Positions 53,450 through 62,668 of a stretch of 64,000 bases of DNA are shown one piece after another. Both the position numbers and the translations under genes were made by a program. The notes below the pieces were generated by a model. That model saw only the letters and a program-made list of their open reading frames with translations. It was not told the DNA's origin and made no database searches. Origin of the DNA: Phormidesmis priestleyi ULC007 (GTDB lineage Bacteria; Cyanobacteriota; Cyanobacteriia; Leptolyngbyales; Leptolyngbyaceae); NCBI RefSeq assembly GCF_001895925.1, contig NZ_MPPI01000016.1, positions 1 through 64,000 of the forward strand. The letters run 5' to 3'. How positions within the stretch are numbered: the first letter of the stretch is position 1; every line of letters begins with the position of its first letter.

Positions 53450-54037
53450 AGTGTGATGACCACCGTTGACTTGAAGAACAGTGCCAGTGACGAAACTACT
53501 GGCGATCGGTGACAGCAAAAAACCGACTGCCCAAGCAACCTCTTCTGGTTTGCCGAAGCGCCGAAACGGAATCTCTGCCGTGATTTCTTCCTTGACTTTA
53601 TCTGGAATTGCTCCAGTCATTTCAGTCTCGATAAATCCCGGTGCCACAGCATTGGCTCGGACTCCGTAGCGTGCCGCTTCTAATGCGAGAGATTTGGTCA
53701 GACCGATCGCGCCTGCTTTAGATGCGGCGTAGTTTGTCTGTCCAATGTTTCCTCGCTCACCCGAAATCGAACTGATACAGACGATCGAGCCTTCTCGTCG
53801 GTCATACATTTTGGGGATCACAGGTTTCAGCGTGTTGTAGATTCCCTTCAAGTTTGTATCGATGACCGCATCCCAATCATCGATCGCTAATTTAGGAAAA
53901 AAGTTATCACGCGTAATTCCAGCATTTGCAACAATTCCGTAAATCGGCCCTAATTTCTGTTCTACAACTTCTGCCATCAAGTCGGGATCGGTAACATCGG
54001 CTTGAATTGCCAGAACATCATTAGGAACACTTACTAA
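53447..54037 (-). pseudogene. phaB: Truncated acetoacetyl-CoA reductase (PhaB)
   Basis: The frame from VPNDVLAIQADVTDPDLMAE to VNGGHHT matches the C-terminal three quarters of cyanobacterial PhaB, an SDR that makes (R)-3-hydroxybutyryl-CoA. It keeps NAGITRDNFFPKL, the catalytic SSISGERGNIGQTNYAASKAG (Ser, Tyr, Lys) and the family end VNGGHHT. The first ~50 residues with the nucleotide-binding TGGxRGIG loop are missing, and in-frame stops lie just upstream. The 177-residue stretch from 53980 alone could be translated but lacks the cofactor loop. It abuts a broken phasin gene, so it is a relic of a polyhydroxybutyrate locus. Confidence 0.85.
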
Positions 54038-54040
54038 CTA

Positions 54041-54370
54041 GCTTTTTTGTCTGCTGTCCCATCTTCTGCGTTGTTTGGAAGTAGTCATCCCAAAGTTACT
54101 TCTGGGTTTCAATGGTTAAACGTGCTGCCACCTGTTGAGCATTGATCACAGAATTGATCAGTTCTCGTTGAAAATTTAGAGTTTTATCTAAAGTTTCAGA
54201 AGAACTTACCTGAGTTGCCGCTTTAGGAAGGCTTTGAGTCCAGGTGTCAGCAAGCTTTTTCTGCGACTCCATCAGTTGCTCTTGGGACTCTTCCAGAGTT
54301 CTGTAAGTTTTTTCTGCGACTCATTAAGCTGTGCTTGAGAATCTGTAAAATAGTCACTAATAGCAACCAT
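54041..54370 (-). pseudogene. Phasin-like gene with frameshift and nonsense mutation
   Basis: The frame starts at an ATG at 54370 behind GGAGGTG: MVAISDYFTDSQAQLNESQKKL. Near 54300 the frame shifts to TLEESQEQLMESQKKLADTWTQSLPKAATQ, and QQVAARLTIETQK is followed by a TAA (54096-54098) where phasins read KQFWDNYF-like sequence; here LWDDYFQ follows. The pattern is that of a cyanobacterial PHB-granule phasin. The 3' end runs into the truncated phaB, so a deletion has fused the two. Confidence 0.8.
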
Positions 54371-54984
54371 TGAACTTTCACCTCCAGTATTTAGCGTTTT
54401 TTGAGATGAATCTGCTTTGATTAATTTAGTTTGATCTTACAGAACGTTTCAATTAAAAACAAGATTCAGTCGATCGCAAATTGGGTAATGGTCTAGACCT
54501 GTAGTAGATCCGCGAAACTCTGCATCTCTATTAGGATTTACAGGTTACGCAGCACATGTCTAGAACATCACATCCACTGGGGCAAAATCGTCAGTGCTTA
54601 CTTAAGCAACCCAACAAGAATATAACGAAATAAAAAAAACTTCAGAAATCCCAGGAATTGTATATTACTCTAATTTCAGATAATAAAGTTCCAGGAAGTC
54701 TGAATTAGCGTATCGCACTTGTGCTTTAGTGTACTAAGCTGACATAGTAAAGCAATTGCATTACAGACACAGTTGTCACTTCAAACAGGTCAATTTTCTG
54801 GCTCATGCTTCTTTCTTTGTAATTTACCGTACTTCGTTTTTTGCACTGGTTGAGTCTATGGTGAACAAGGTAGTTGTACAAAATCAATTACCCAGTCGAT
54901 CACCTGACAATCCCAAACTGGAACGAGCCAGTGTGAAAAGTATCTTGTCCACCTAATCTATGTCCAAGGCGAAGGAGTCAACTG
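54371..54984. other. Intergenic region without recognised gene
   Basis: AT-rich, with only short frames on both strands and no family likeness. It separates the PHB relics from the holin-like gene and should contain promoters for both directions. Confidence 0.5.
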
Positions 54985-55347
54985 ATGACTGTCTTTCTAA
55001 TTACTGTAGTGGTGACTGCACTGAGTTTATTGATTATCTCTAAATTGCCCACTGGCGTTGAAATTGATAATCCATTCATTGCGCTGATTGCGGGTGCGAT
55101 CATTGGGGTATTCAGTGGAATCTATAGTTTGTTTCCCACCTGGCTGAGGGCAATTCCAGCGGTTCTCAGTCTGGGCTTAATTCCTCTCATTGGCAGCATC
55201 ATTGTTTTTGGTTTGTCTGCCTGGTTAGTAGAAGGGTTCCGATTGCGATGGGGCATTGGCAGCGCTATTCTGGGCGCGATCGCTCTAGCAATCGTCAACT
55301 CCATCCTGTTTTTCATTCTGCGTCAGATTGGCTTAGTGCCCGTTTGA
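54985..55347 (+). CDS. Phage-holin-4-like four-helix membrane protein
   Basis: A 120-residue, very hydrophobic protein with about four membrane helices: MTVFLITVVVTALSLLII, a loop with GVEIDNPFIALIAGAIIG, then LGLIPLIGSIIVFGLSAWLV and AIVNSILFFILRQIG. This is the pattern of the 'phage holin family' (Phage_holin_4_2) found in many bacterial genomes without phage context. No lysis genes are near, so it is probably a resident membrane protein. AAGGAGTC before the ATG is a fine ribosome-binding site. Confidence 0.8.
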   Translation: MTVFLITVVVTALSLLIISKLPTGVEIDNPFIALIAGAIIGVFSGIYSLFPTWLRAIPAVLSLGLIPLIGSIIVFGLSAWLVEGFRLRWGIGSAILGAIALAIVNSILFFILRQIGLVPV

Positions 55348-55479
55348 GAGATCCGATCCCAAGTTTCAGATATGGGGTAATAGTTCAACTGCGATCGGAC
55401 TTTCTATTGCAACATTGAACTTTACCCAAGCTGGTTCTAGTATTCATTTTGCATGTTCATCATCAGTGAGGATCGACTT

Positions 55480-56202
55480 ATGGTATCCACCTTTCCGCGC
55501 CAACAACCTCAATTGACACCGATGAAAAGGTTGTCAGGCATTAAGCTTCTGAGTTCAAGCCTTCTTTTGGCTGTAGGAGCCAGCGTTGCTTTCAGCACCA
55601 GTGCCAGCGCGATCGAAACCGTCACCCTGGTATTCAACGAATCACGAGTCTCTGTTCCGTTCAGCGATTTCCAGAATTTTGTCAAAACGGGTGAAACGCA
55701 AAGGACAAATTTGCAAGAATTTTTTGCCAAGATCCCCAACACTTCACAGGCAACCCGCACAGTGCTAACCCGTGAGATTGCGATTACTCGCCCTTTTAGT
55801 GAGCGAAACTTCAACAATCCGATCGCTGACTTTGTGCTGCTTCAACTGAACAATGTCCTGACTTCCAGCACCGTGCCAGATAACCTAGAACCCTTGCGAA
55901 CTGCACTGGTTGCTTCCCATAAAGACGACCAACGGATTTCCATGCTGGAAGTAATTGGAAATTATCCCGTGAATGAAGTTGTGGTGCAGCTTCCCCGTGT
56001 GGAACGAGCATATAACCGGGTGAGTGCGTTTATTGAGAGGGTGCAGCCAGCCCTAGAAACGGCAAAGCTATTTTTGCAAGACCTGGTGTGTGATTGCCCA
56101 ACCGCTTCTACAAAATCAGATACGAAGTCAGAAGTCGGTAAACCTAATCAGGTTGCAAAAGACAGTTCTGCATCTTCGGTCAAGGCAGTGAAGTGCAAGT
56201 AA
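55480..56202 (+). CDS. DUF1400-type secreted protein, first copy
   Basis: A 240-residue protein with a signal peptide (LSSSLLLAVGASVAFSTSASA). After it comes IETVTLVFNESRVSVPFSDFQNFVKTGETQRTN, the N-terminal DUF1400 pattern normally fused to a cyanobacterial alpha/beta hydrolase; here the hydrolase domain is absent. The tail has VCDCPTAS with two Cys. The ATG at 55480 has GAGGA seven bases upstream and is preferred over an in-frame ATG at 55453. A related copy follows directly. Confidence 0.78.
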   Translation: MVSTFPRQQPQLTPMKRLSGIKLLSSSLLLAVGASVAFSTSASAIETVTLVFNESRVSVPFSDFQNFVKTGETQRTNLQEFFAKIPNTSQATRTVLTREIAITRPFSERNFNNPIADFVLLQLNNVLTSSTVPDNLEPLRTALVASHKDDQRISMLEVIGNYPVNEVVVQLPRVERAYNRVSAFIERVQPALETAKLFLQDLVCDCPTASTKSDTKSEVGKPNQVAKDSSASSVKAVKCK

Positions 56203-56308
56203 GTGTTTTGACATCAACTCCTAAGCCAACAACTGTCGAATTAGAAGGCACCGATCGTTAGTTGTTGTGACTTACACTCGCTCCCAATCCCTTATTTTAA
56301 TAAAGTTT

Positions 56309-56971
56309 ATGCTGTCTCCCCAGTTCTTTCAGCGATCACTCACTCAGGGTGTATCAAAGTTTGCGTGGCTTTGTGGTGGCTTGCTGCTAGGAGCCAATGT
56401 CGGAATATTGGGGAATGTGACTCCAACTCTGGCGGCTGAACGAGTGGTGATCACTTATGGCATCTTCCAGGAAACGTTCTTGGTTAAGGATATGACGACT
56501 TTTGCTGAAACAGGTGAGCTAAGTCGTCTACGGCAGTTTCAGCTAAGAGTTGCCAGAACAGATCCAGAAGTTCTGCGCGCATTTTTGAATAAGAAACTAC
56601 GGGTAGATTTTCTATTTCTGGATAGAGCTTCAAACTCCCTGGTCGGAGAGTTTGTACTGTATCAAATGGGCAAGGTTATTTATAATCGCCACCGTGTTGC
56701 TCCCATTCAATCGCTAAGATCCTCTCTTGTTCTATCAGCCAGGGAAGACAACTACGTTTCTCTGCTGGAATTTCTGCAAAACTACCCGCTCCCGGTCGTG
56801 TACATAGACGGTAAAAAAATTGCCGAAGTTGGTCAAAAGGTTGGGAACACCCGCGAGAAGGTTGAAGGCTATCTAGAAGCAATGTCAGCCGTTGTTCAGC
56901 AGATTTTAAGTGAGCCACTTTGTAACTGCGAAGCTGGAGCGATCGAGGATAGCAGCACCCCAAGCAAGTAG
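56309..56971 (+). CDS. DUF1400-type secreted protein, second copy
   Basis: A 220-residue protein. A hydrophobic signal region (WLCGGLLLGANVGILG) ends near TPTLAAERVV. The mature part has ERVVITYGIFQETFLVKDMTTFAETGELSRLRQF, the DUF1400 pattern, then a helical region and a CNC pair (EPLCNCEAGAI), matching the CDC of the first copy. Again the hydrolase domain is missing. The two genes look like an old tandem duplication. I chose the ATG at 56309; a GTG at 56267 in frame adds 14 residues. Function unknown. Confidence 0.75.
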   Translation: MLSPQFFQRSLTQGVSKFAWLCGGLLLGANVGILGNVTPTLAAERVVITYGIFQETFLVKDMTTFAETGELSRLRQFQLRVARTDPEVLRAFLNKKLRVDFLFLDRASNSLVGEFVLYQMGKVIYNRHRVAPIQSLRSSLVLSAREDNYVSLLEFLQNYPLPVVYIDGKKIAEVGQKVGNTREKVEGYLEAMSAVVQQILSEPLCNCEAGAIEDSSTPSK

Positions 56972-56983
56972 TTTTCAATATGA

Positions 56984-57051
56984 CTGTAGGGGTAGTGCCC
57001 CCGTGCCTACCCCAGACTCTGGGCAACCACGGGGGATTGCCCCTACAAATC
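56984..57051. repeat. REP-like palindromic repeat (family F)
   Basis: GTAGGGGTAGTGCCCCCGTGCC and GGCAACCACGGGGGATTGCCCCTAC. It sits between convergent genes and may act as a bidirectional terminator. Confidence 0.5.
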
Positions 57052-57930
57052 CCTTGAAGAATCCAGAAATGGCTGAGTAGGCATTCCGATCGAATGGGTT
57101 GAAAAGCGAAACAAATCACCTGCGTTGAATCCCTGTTGAATTTCAGTTTGGCTTAACCCCACGGATGCAGAGGTAACATATAGGTCGGTCAGATCGGTGC
57201 CCCCAAACGCAACACTAGTGGGACACTGAACCGATACGCTGACGCGCAAAATTTCCTGCCCGGTTGGGTTGAAGCAAGCAACACACCAGCCATTCCAGAG
57301 AGCAGACCAGAGATTGCCTTGCTTGTCGATCGCGAGTCCATCCGGTTCTACGCCTTCATCAGTCAGGTTAATCAATACGCGGCGATCGCGAATGGCTCCC
57401 GTTTCTACCTCAAAGTCATAGGCATAAATTTTGTGTTGAGCAGAGTCGGTTAAATAAAACGTTGATTCATCGGGACTCCAGCCTGAGCCGTTGGAAATCG
57501 TTAGCCCGGTTTCCATGACGTGCAGTGAACCATCGAGATCATAGCGATAGAGCGCCGCCTGTCCTAGTGCTTCGCTGATCGAGCCGATCCAAAAGCGCCC
57601 CTGAGAATCACATTTACCGTCATTAAAACGGGTGTTGGGATGGGGAAATTCAATCTGGTAGAAGGGAACAATTTCGCCTGTTTGGGTGTTGAGAAACGCA
57701 AGACGATCGCGCAGAGCAATCAGTAATCGATCGTTGCCTGCTAGCGCGATCGCGCTCACCAAATCACCCACATCAAAGTAGCGATCGTTCCCAGTAGCGG
57801 GGTCAAACTGGTGGACTCGGTGATTATAAACATCAACCCAGAAAAGCTGTTGGTGAGCAGCATCCCACACAGGACATTCTCCCAGTCGGGCGCGGGCTGT
57901 GAGTACATTTTGAACTGACGACTGACTCAT
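57043..57930 (-). CDS. SMP-30/gluconolactonase family protein
   Basis: A 295-residue six-bladed beta-propeller. Visible metal-site residues are Glu18 in GECPVW, Asn in RFNDGKCDSQGRFWIG, TISNGSGWSPDESTFYLTDS and Asp in DGLAIDKQGNLWSALW. The family opens sugar lactones, most often glucono-1,5-lactone to gluconate. It lies downstream of the glucosidase gene, after a family D repeat, and on the same strand as the SDR gene. Together they fit a glucose-to-gluconate pathway, with gluconokinase at 35064. The substrate is inference. Confidence 0.88.
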   Translation of the reverse strand: MSQSSVQNVLTARARLGECPVWDAAHQQLFWVDVYNHRVHQFDPATGNDRYFDVGDLVSAIALAGNDRLLIALRDRLAFLNTQTGEIVPFYQIEFPHPNTRFNDGKCDSQGRFWIGSISEALGQAALYRYDLDGSLHVMETGLTISNGSGWSPDESTFYLTDSAQHKIYAYDFEVETGAIRDRRVLINLTDEGVEPDGLAIDKQGNLWSALWNGWCVACFNPTGQEILRVSVSVQCPTSVAFGGTDLTDLYVTSASVGLSQTEIQQGFNAGDLFRFSTHSIGMPTQPFLDSSRDL

Positions 57931-57963
57931 GAAACTGTTACCTATGCGAACTATTAACCTTTG

Positions 57964-58107
57964 ACCCTCACTCTAAATCCCTCTCCCAGGGCGGGAGAGG
58001 GACTTTGAATCTTGCTCCCTTTCTCCCCAAGGAGAAGGAAGTTAGAGTTTCTAGTTCCCTCTCCTGGGGAAGAGGGCTAGAAGTGGCACCTTAATAAATC
58101 CACGTTC
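57964..58107. repeat. Palindromic repeat (family D)
   Basis: GACCCTCACTCTAAATCCCTC with CCCAGGGCGGGAGAGGGAC, then CCCTCTCCTGGGGAAGAGGGC. The following 'CACCTTAATAAATCCACGTTCCTTA' is the tail also present at 41950-41975 and, reversed, at 33750. It separates the lactonase gene from the glucosidase gene, so the two need not share one transcript. Confidence 0.6.
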
Positions 58108-58108
58108 C

Positions 58109-60835
58109 TTAATACTTTGTCAGTTCTCCGGGCGTGACGGTATTCATCACTGTTTCTGGAGTAAAGTAGCCCAAAGCCTGGATAATCCGAGCAACACAGC
58201 CAGTCCATCCAGTCTGGTGACTGGCACCAATTCCTGCCCCGTTATCTCCGTTGAAATATTCGTAGAACAAAATCAGATCGCGCCAGTGAGGGTCTGTCTG
58301 AAACTTCTCGGCAGCACCATAGACCGGGCGGCGACCCGATTCATCCTTGAGGAAAATGCTCGCAATTCGTTCGCTGATTTGTTGGGTGACAGCAAACAGC
58401 GATAGGTGTTCACCCGACCCAGTGGGGTATTCAATGGTAAAGTCATCGCCGTAGTAGCTATAGAGTTGCAGCAGCGATCGGATTAACAATAAGTTGACAG
58501 GCATCCAAATGGGGCCGCGCCAGTTAGAATTGCCGCCGAACATACCTGAAGTAGAGTCACCCGGAACATATCCGACTTTGAACTCTTGCCCTTCGTGATA
58601 GTAGTAGGGGTTTTCTAAGTGATGGCGAGAAAGGGAGCGAATCCCATAATCGCTGAGGAACTCGGATTCATCCAGCATTCTGGAGAGAACGCGGCGCAAT
58701 TTATCTTCGTTCAAGATAGACAGCATCAGCCGATTTCGCTGACCGGGTTTAATCGGTAGATGGGTATTTTGAGTTAACTCAGGATGACGCATAATGAACA
58801 GTTGTGCCCGTTCTTTGAGGCGCGGCAGCTTTTCAAAGGCTTCACTAGGGAAGACGGCAACTGCCATGAGTGACAACAAACCGACCAACGATCGCACCTT
58901 CAAGCGGGTAGAGTTGCCATCGGGCAAGCGCAGCACGTCGTAGAAGAAGCCATCTTCTTCGTCCCATAGTTCGTCTTGGTGGTCACCAATCCGATCCATA
59001 GCTCCCGCAATCCACATCGTGTGTTCAAAAAACTTGATGGCAAGGTCTTCGTAGATTGAATCGTGGAGTGCCAGCTCAATGGCAATCTGGAACATCCGCT
59101 GACTGAAGAACGCCATCCAGGCAGTGCCGTCTGCTTGTTCGAGATGCCCGCCCGTCGGTAAAGTCGAACTGCGATCGAACACGCTAATGTTATCCAGCCC
59201 CAGGAAGCCACCTTGAAACAAATTGTTGCCGCCTTCATCTTTGCGGTTGATCCACCAGGTGAAGTTGATCAGCAGTTTGGAAAAGGCGTATTTGAGGAAT
59301 TCAGTATCCCCCCCACCGTTGTTCCGTTCGCGATCGCGGGTGTAAATTTCCCAGGCAGCAAACGCATGCACAGGCGGATTCACATCGCCAAAGTTCCATT
59401 CATAGGCAGGAATTTGACCGTTGGGATGCAGGTAATCTTCCCGCAGCATCAGCATCAGTTGATCTTTGGCAAAGTCGGGATCAATGAGACTAATCGGAAT
59501 CACATGGAATGCTAGATCCCAGGCAGCATACCAGGGATATTCCCATTTATCTGGCATGGAAACGATATCGTCGTTATACATGTGAAACCAATCGCTGTTC
59601 CGCACGTGCTTCCGATTGCCGGGGGCTGACCAGGGAGTCACATTGCGCTCTCTCAGCCATTGATCCACGTCGTAGTAGAAGTATTGTTTCGTCCACATCA
59701 TTCCAGCTAGTGCCTGCCGCATGACGTTGGCGCGATCGCGATCTGCCAAAACTGCTGGCGGAGTCACAGCCGCATAGAACTCATCTGCTTCCTTAAGACG
59801 CGCTGCAAACTGTTGATCAAAGTAGGCACTAAACGGATCACCGATCTGATCGGGAGCCTGTTTTGAAAGGCGCAATCGGATCACCTTCGTCTCTCCAGCC
59901 CCGACTGTGATTTCATAATGGGGCGAAACTTTGGTGCCAACATCGCTGGGATTAACGGCATCCTGCTGTCCATGCACAATTGCGTTGTTGATGCCATCTT
60001 TGACAAAAGGACTGGCATTCAGCGTCCCAGACAGCCGCTGATTGTTCGTCTCATTTTCTGTGAACAGCAGCGGAGCTACGCCATCGCAGTAGAAATAATA
60101 ATCACTGATGTATTGATTCAGCAAGGTATCGTTAATATGGGCATGCACAACACTGTTACCAGTTCCTTCGATCTTCGTGAGTGCGGGCTTGGCTCCACCC
60201 ACCGTCCAAGACCAAGTGTTACGAAACCACAAAGTTGGCAATACATGAATCGGAGCCGCTTCGGAACCCCGATTGGCAATGCTGATTTGAATCAAAACAT
60301 CTTCAGCATCTGCTTTGGCATATTCCACAAACACGTCAAAATAGCGATCGTCGTCAAAGATGCCCGTATCTAGTAACTCATATTCCAATTCATAACGGTT
60401 GCGGTTGCGGTTGGTTTCAACCAAATCATCGTAAGGAAACTCAGCTTGAGGATATTTATAGAGGTACTTCATATACGAGTGAGTGGGCGTGCTGTCGATG
60501 TAGAAGTAGTACTCTTTCACATCTTCGCCGTGATTGCCCTCGCTGTTGGTCAATCCAAACAACCGCTCTTTAATAATGGGGTCTTTGCCATTCCAGAGTG
60601 CTACCGCAAAGCAGAGCAGGTTATGGCTGTCGGTGATCCCGCCCAGTCCGTCTTCGCCCCAGCGATAGGCCCGCGATCGCGCATGGTCGTGCGGGAAATA
60701 ATTCCAGGCATTTCCGTCAGAACTGTAGTCTTCGCGCACCGTTCCCCACTGGCGTTCGCTGATATATGGCCCCCATTTATACCAATCGACTTCGCCAATG
60801 CGGGTTTTTTTAAGCCGTTGCTCTTCTGCGGTCAT
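58109..60835 (-). CDS. MGH1/GH63-like glucosidase
   Basis: A 908-residue (alpha/alpha)6-barrel glycoside hydrolase. After a beta-rich N-terminal domain (REDYSSDGNAWNYFPHDHARSRAYRWGEDGL), the catalytic region shows YPWYAAWDLAFHVIPISLIDPDFAK (the W-D-x-A-F motif), GNSNWRGPIWMPVNLLLI and, near the end, EYFNGDNGAGIGASHQTGWTG. These match cyanobacterial proteins related to GH63 and mannosyl/glucosylglycerate hydrolases. No signal peptide. The ATG at 60835 is preceded by AGGAGACATCC, a perfect ribosome-binding site, so it is preferred over one 24 bases upstream. Likely releases glucose. Confidence 0.88.
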   Translation of the reverse strand: MTAEEQRLKKTRIGEVDWYKWGPYISERQWGTVREDYSSDGNAWNYFPHDHARSRAYRWGEDGLGGITDSHNLLCFAVALWNGKDPIIKERLFGLTNSEGNHGEDVKEYYFYIDSTPTHSYMKYLYKYPQAEFPYDDLVETNRNRNRYELEYELLDTGIFDDDRYFDVFVEYAKADAEDVLIQISIANRGSEAAPIHVLPTLWFRNTWSWTVGGAKPALTKIEGTGNSVVHAHINDTLLNQYISDYYFYCDGVAPLLFTENETNNQRLSGTLNASPFVKDGINNAIVHGQQDAVNPSDVGTKVSPHYEITVGAGETKVIRLRLSKQAPDQIGDPFSAYFDQQFAARLKEADEFYAAVTPPAVLADRDRANVMRQALAGMMWTKQYFYYDVDQWLRERNVTPWSAPGNRKHVRNSDWFHMYNDDIVSMPDKWEYPWYAAWDLAFHVIPISLIDPDFAKDQLMLMLREDYLHPNGQIPAYEWNFGDVNPPVHAFAAWEIYTRDRERNNGGGDTEFLKYAFSKLLINFTWWINRKDEGGNNLFQGGFLGLDNISVFDRSSTLPTGGHLEQADGTAWMAFFSQRMFQIAIELALHDSIYEDLAIKFFEHTMWIAGAMDRIGDHQDELWDEEDGFFYDVLRLPDGNSTRLKVRSLVGLLSLMAVAVFPSEAFEKLPRLKERAQLFIMRHPELTQNTHLPIKPGQRNRLMLSILNEDKLRRVLSRMLDESEFLSDYGIRSLSRHHLENPYYYHEGQEFKVGYVPGDSTSGMFGGNSNWRGPIWMPVNLLLIRSLLQLYSYYGDDFTIEYPTGSGEHLSLFAVTQQISERIASIFLKDESGRRPVYGAAEKFQTDPHWRDLILFYEYFNGDNGAGIGASHQTGWTGCVARIIQALGYFTPETVMNTVTPGELTKY

Positions 60836-60898
60836 GGATGTCTCCTGAATATCTGACATTTGTATTAGAATTCAATCTAGGTGATGCTGCATTACATC

Positions 60899-61708
60899 CT
60901 ATGCTGACCAGGCTTCTCGGAAGTCGGCGTAGAGCGTCAGCCCGCCATCAATGAATAGGGTTTGTCCAGTAATATAAGCGGCTTCATCTGATGCCAGAAA
61001 AGCAACCGCAGCCGCCATCTCATCAGAGGTTCCCGATCGTCCCATCGGGATATGACTCTCAACGATCGCTTTTTTTTCTAAATCGGTTGTCCAGCTTTCA
61101 TTGATCGGTGTTTCGGTGGCTCCGGGCGCGATCGCATTCACTCGGATTCCCCGATTTGCATACTCCAAAGCTAGTGTTTTGGTTAAGCTTCCCATTCCCC
61201 CTTTGCTAATGGCGTAGCTGAGATACATCGGGCGAGGAATGACTTCGTGAACGCTAGAAACATTGATAATCACACCAGAACGCTGTTGTGCCAGTAGATG
61301 CTTGATGGTTTCTCGCGCACACAGATAAGCGCCTCGCAGATTAACCGCAATGACTTGATCAAACTGATCCGTTGGGACATCGTGCGAGACACCCTCTGTT
61401 TGAATTCCGGCACTGTTCACTAAAATGTCGAGGCTGCCAAATTTTTGAACCACAGAGTTCACAACACGAATAATGTCCTCTTCTTGAGAGACATCTCCCT
61501 GCACTAATAGGGATTGCACACTGCTCTCTTTCCCAGCTTCACGGGCACTTTGCAGGGCCATTTTTTCTGTGTGCTCCGCTTCCTCTAACTTCCGGCGGTA
61601 GTTGATCGCAATATTGCAGCCTTCTTGGGCAAGACGAATAGCGATCGCCTGTCCAATTCCAGAATTCGCACCCGTAATCAGGGCATTTTTACCTTTCAAA
61701 TTTTTCAT
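60899..61708 (-). CDS. Short-chain dehydrogenase, glucose 1-dehydrogenase type
   Basis: A 269-residue SDR. The cofactor loop is TGANSGIG, NSAG follows, and the catalytic triad lies in VSSVHEVIPRPMYLSYAISKGG (Ser, Tyr, Lys). The end IDGGLTLYADFREAWSA matches glucose 1-dehydrogenase-type SDRs, which oxidise glucose to gluconolactone with NAD(P). GGGAAG five bases before the ATG at 61708 supports this start; an ATG 33 bases upstream is in frame but unlike the family. The glucosidase gene follows 63 bases downstream on the same strand, so a glucose-oxidising operon is plausible. Confidence 0.88.
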   Translation of the reverse strand: MKNLKGKNALITGANSGIGQAIAIRLAQEGCNIAINYRRKLEEAEHTEKMALQSAREAGKESSVQSLLVQGDVSQEEDIIRVVNSVVQKFGSLDILVNSAGIQTEGVSHDVPTDQFDQVIAVNLRGAYLCARETIKHLLAQQRSGVIINVSSVHEVIPRPMYLSYAISKGGMGSLTKTLALEYANRGIRVNAIAPGATETPINESWTTDLEKKAIVESHIPMGRSGTSDEMAAAVAFLASDEAAYITGQTLFIDGGLTLYADFREAWSA

Positions 61709-61741
61709 AGTGTCTTCCCAAAGAGACCCTAACTTCTTCAC

Positions 61742-62147
61742 CCGGAAACATTAAGATACTTCAAGCTCTAAGGAAGAGGATAAGTAACTCAGTTATCTCA
61801 AGGGTTGCATCAAATTTCTGAAGACTTTGTTCCATTCGTTACGTATTTTCGATAATTGCCGCTTGCATCCCAAGTAATACGACTTTGCATTCAAAAAACA
61901 GCAGTTTCAAACCAGAAAATATGAGGAAGCCGTAACGATTCAGTTCGCCTTTTAAAGGGGTAGGGACGCATCATTGAGACATGCTAAACCTGATGAAAAC
62001 TACTTATGTTACAAAATATGATTCGTTCTTTAGATTAGAACAAGAAAATATGAAACTGATATGAAAGGACGTTCGTATACACCCCAATATTCCTGATTTG
62101 ACAGAGGATGGATGATGGATGATTCGGCATCCCGCCAAAAAAGTCGG
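61742..62147. other. Intergenic region without recognised gene
   Basis: AT-rich, with only short frames. It should hold the SDR gene promoter. Nothing conserved is seen up to the family F repeat at 62148. Confidence 0.5.
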
Positions 62148-62232
62148 CGTTGTTGCAGAATGAGGGGGTGAAATGACTGTAGGAGTAGATATATGGAGGG
62201 CAACCGCAGGGGGATTGCCCCTACAAGTCATC
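62148..62232. repeat. REP-like palindromic repeat (family F)
   Basis: GTTGTTGCAGAATGAGGGGGTGAAAT and GCAGGGGGATTGCCCCTACAAGTCAT. Its last bases overlap the end of the broken gene that follows, whose stop codon lies in the repeat. Confidence 0.5.
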
Positions 62233-62659
62233 TCTTGTTTTTGTAGTTCGTTTTTCGCGCTTCTTTGAGAGTCGTGCCATCAACAACATAGGCACGATCG
62301 ATGACCTCTGTTGCCGTCAAAAGGGGCACTGTAATGCGGTTGTTATCAATAGTGAGTGCGTTGTCGAGTATAATTCGCTCCCCTAGTTTGACTGGGGTTA
62401 GCACCTGCGCTTTTCCGTCAACATCCAGCACAGCAGCATCTTTTTTGCCATCGTTGTTGAGATCCCCAAAAGCAATCCATCCCTTCTAGTTCACAAGTTC
62501 GACAATGAACTTTCCATCTTCCCGTTGATAGCGCCCATTCTTTAGGGTGACAGGGTTGCATTTAGGGTTTGGGTCAAGACTCGTAGGCACTGTGAAAGTG
62601 CCATTTTGCAAAGTCTGCCAGCGATCGCACCAGGCTTTCTTGTCAAGAGTAAACACTTC
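62228..62659 (-). pseudogene. Fragment of a secreted or surface protein gene with an internal stop
   Basis: One continuous frame on the minus strand: VFTLDKKAWCDRWQTLQNGTFTVP ... YQREDGKFIVELVN, then a TAG, then KGWIAFGDLNNDGKKDAAVLDVDGKAQVL and on to KTNYKNKR. The FGDLNNDGKKDAAV run resembles calcium-binding DLN-x-DG repeats of exported proteins. The stop in the middle, no clear start and an end inside a repeat mark it as a relic. The original function is not recognised. Confidence 0.7.
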
Positions 62660-62668
62660 ACGGTTACA

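Noticed and set aside
54756-54956. Plus-strand frame of 66 codons
   Set aside because: No ribosome-binding site and no family likeness; its composition looks random.
54985-55347. Prophage lysis cassette
   Set aside because: Only a holin-like membrane protein is present, with no endolysin, integrase or structural genes nearby; the family is common outside phages.
62004-62231. Minus-strand frame of 75 codons
   Set aside because: It covers a family F repeat and low-complexity DNA, with no protein likeness.
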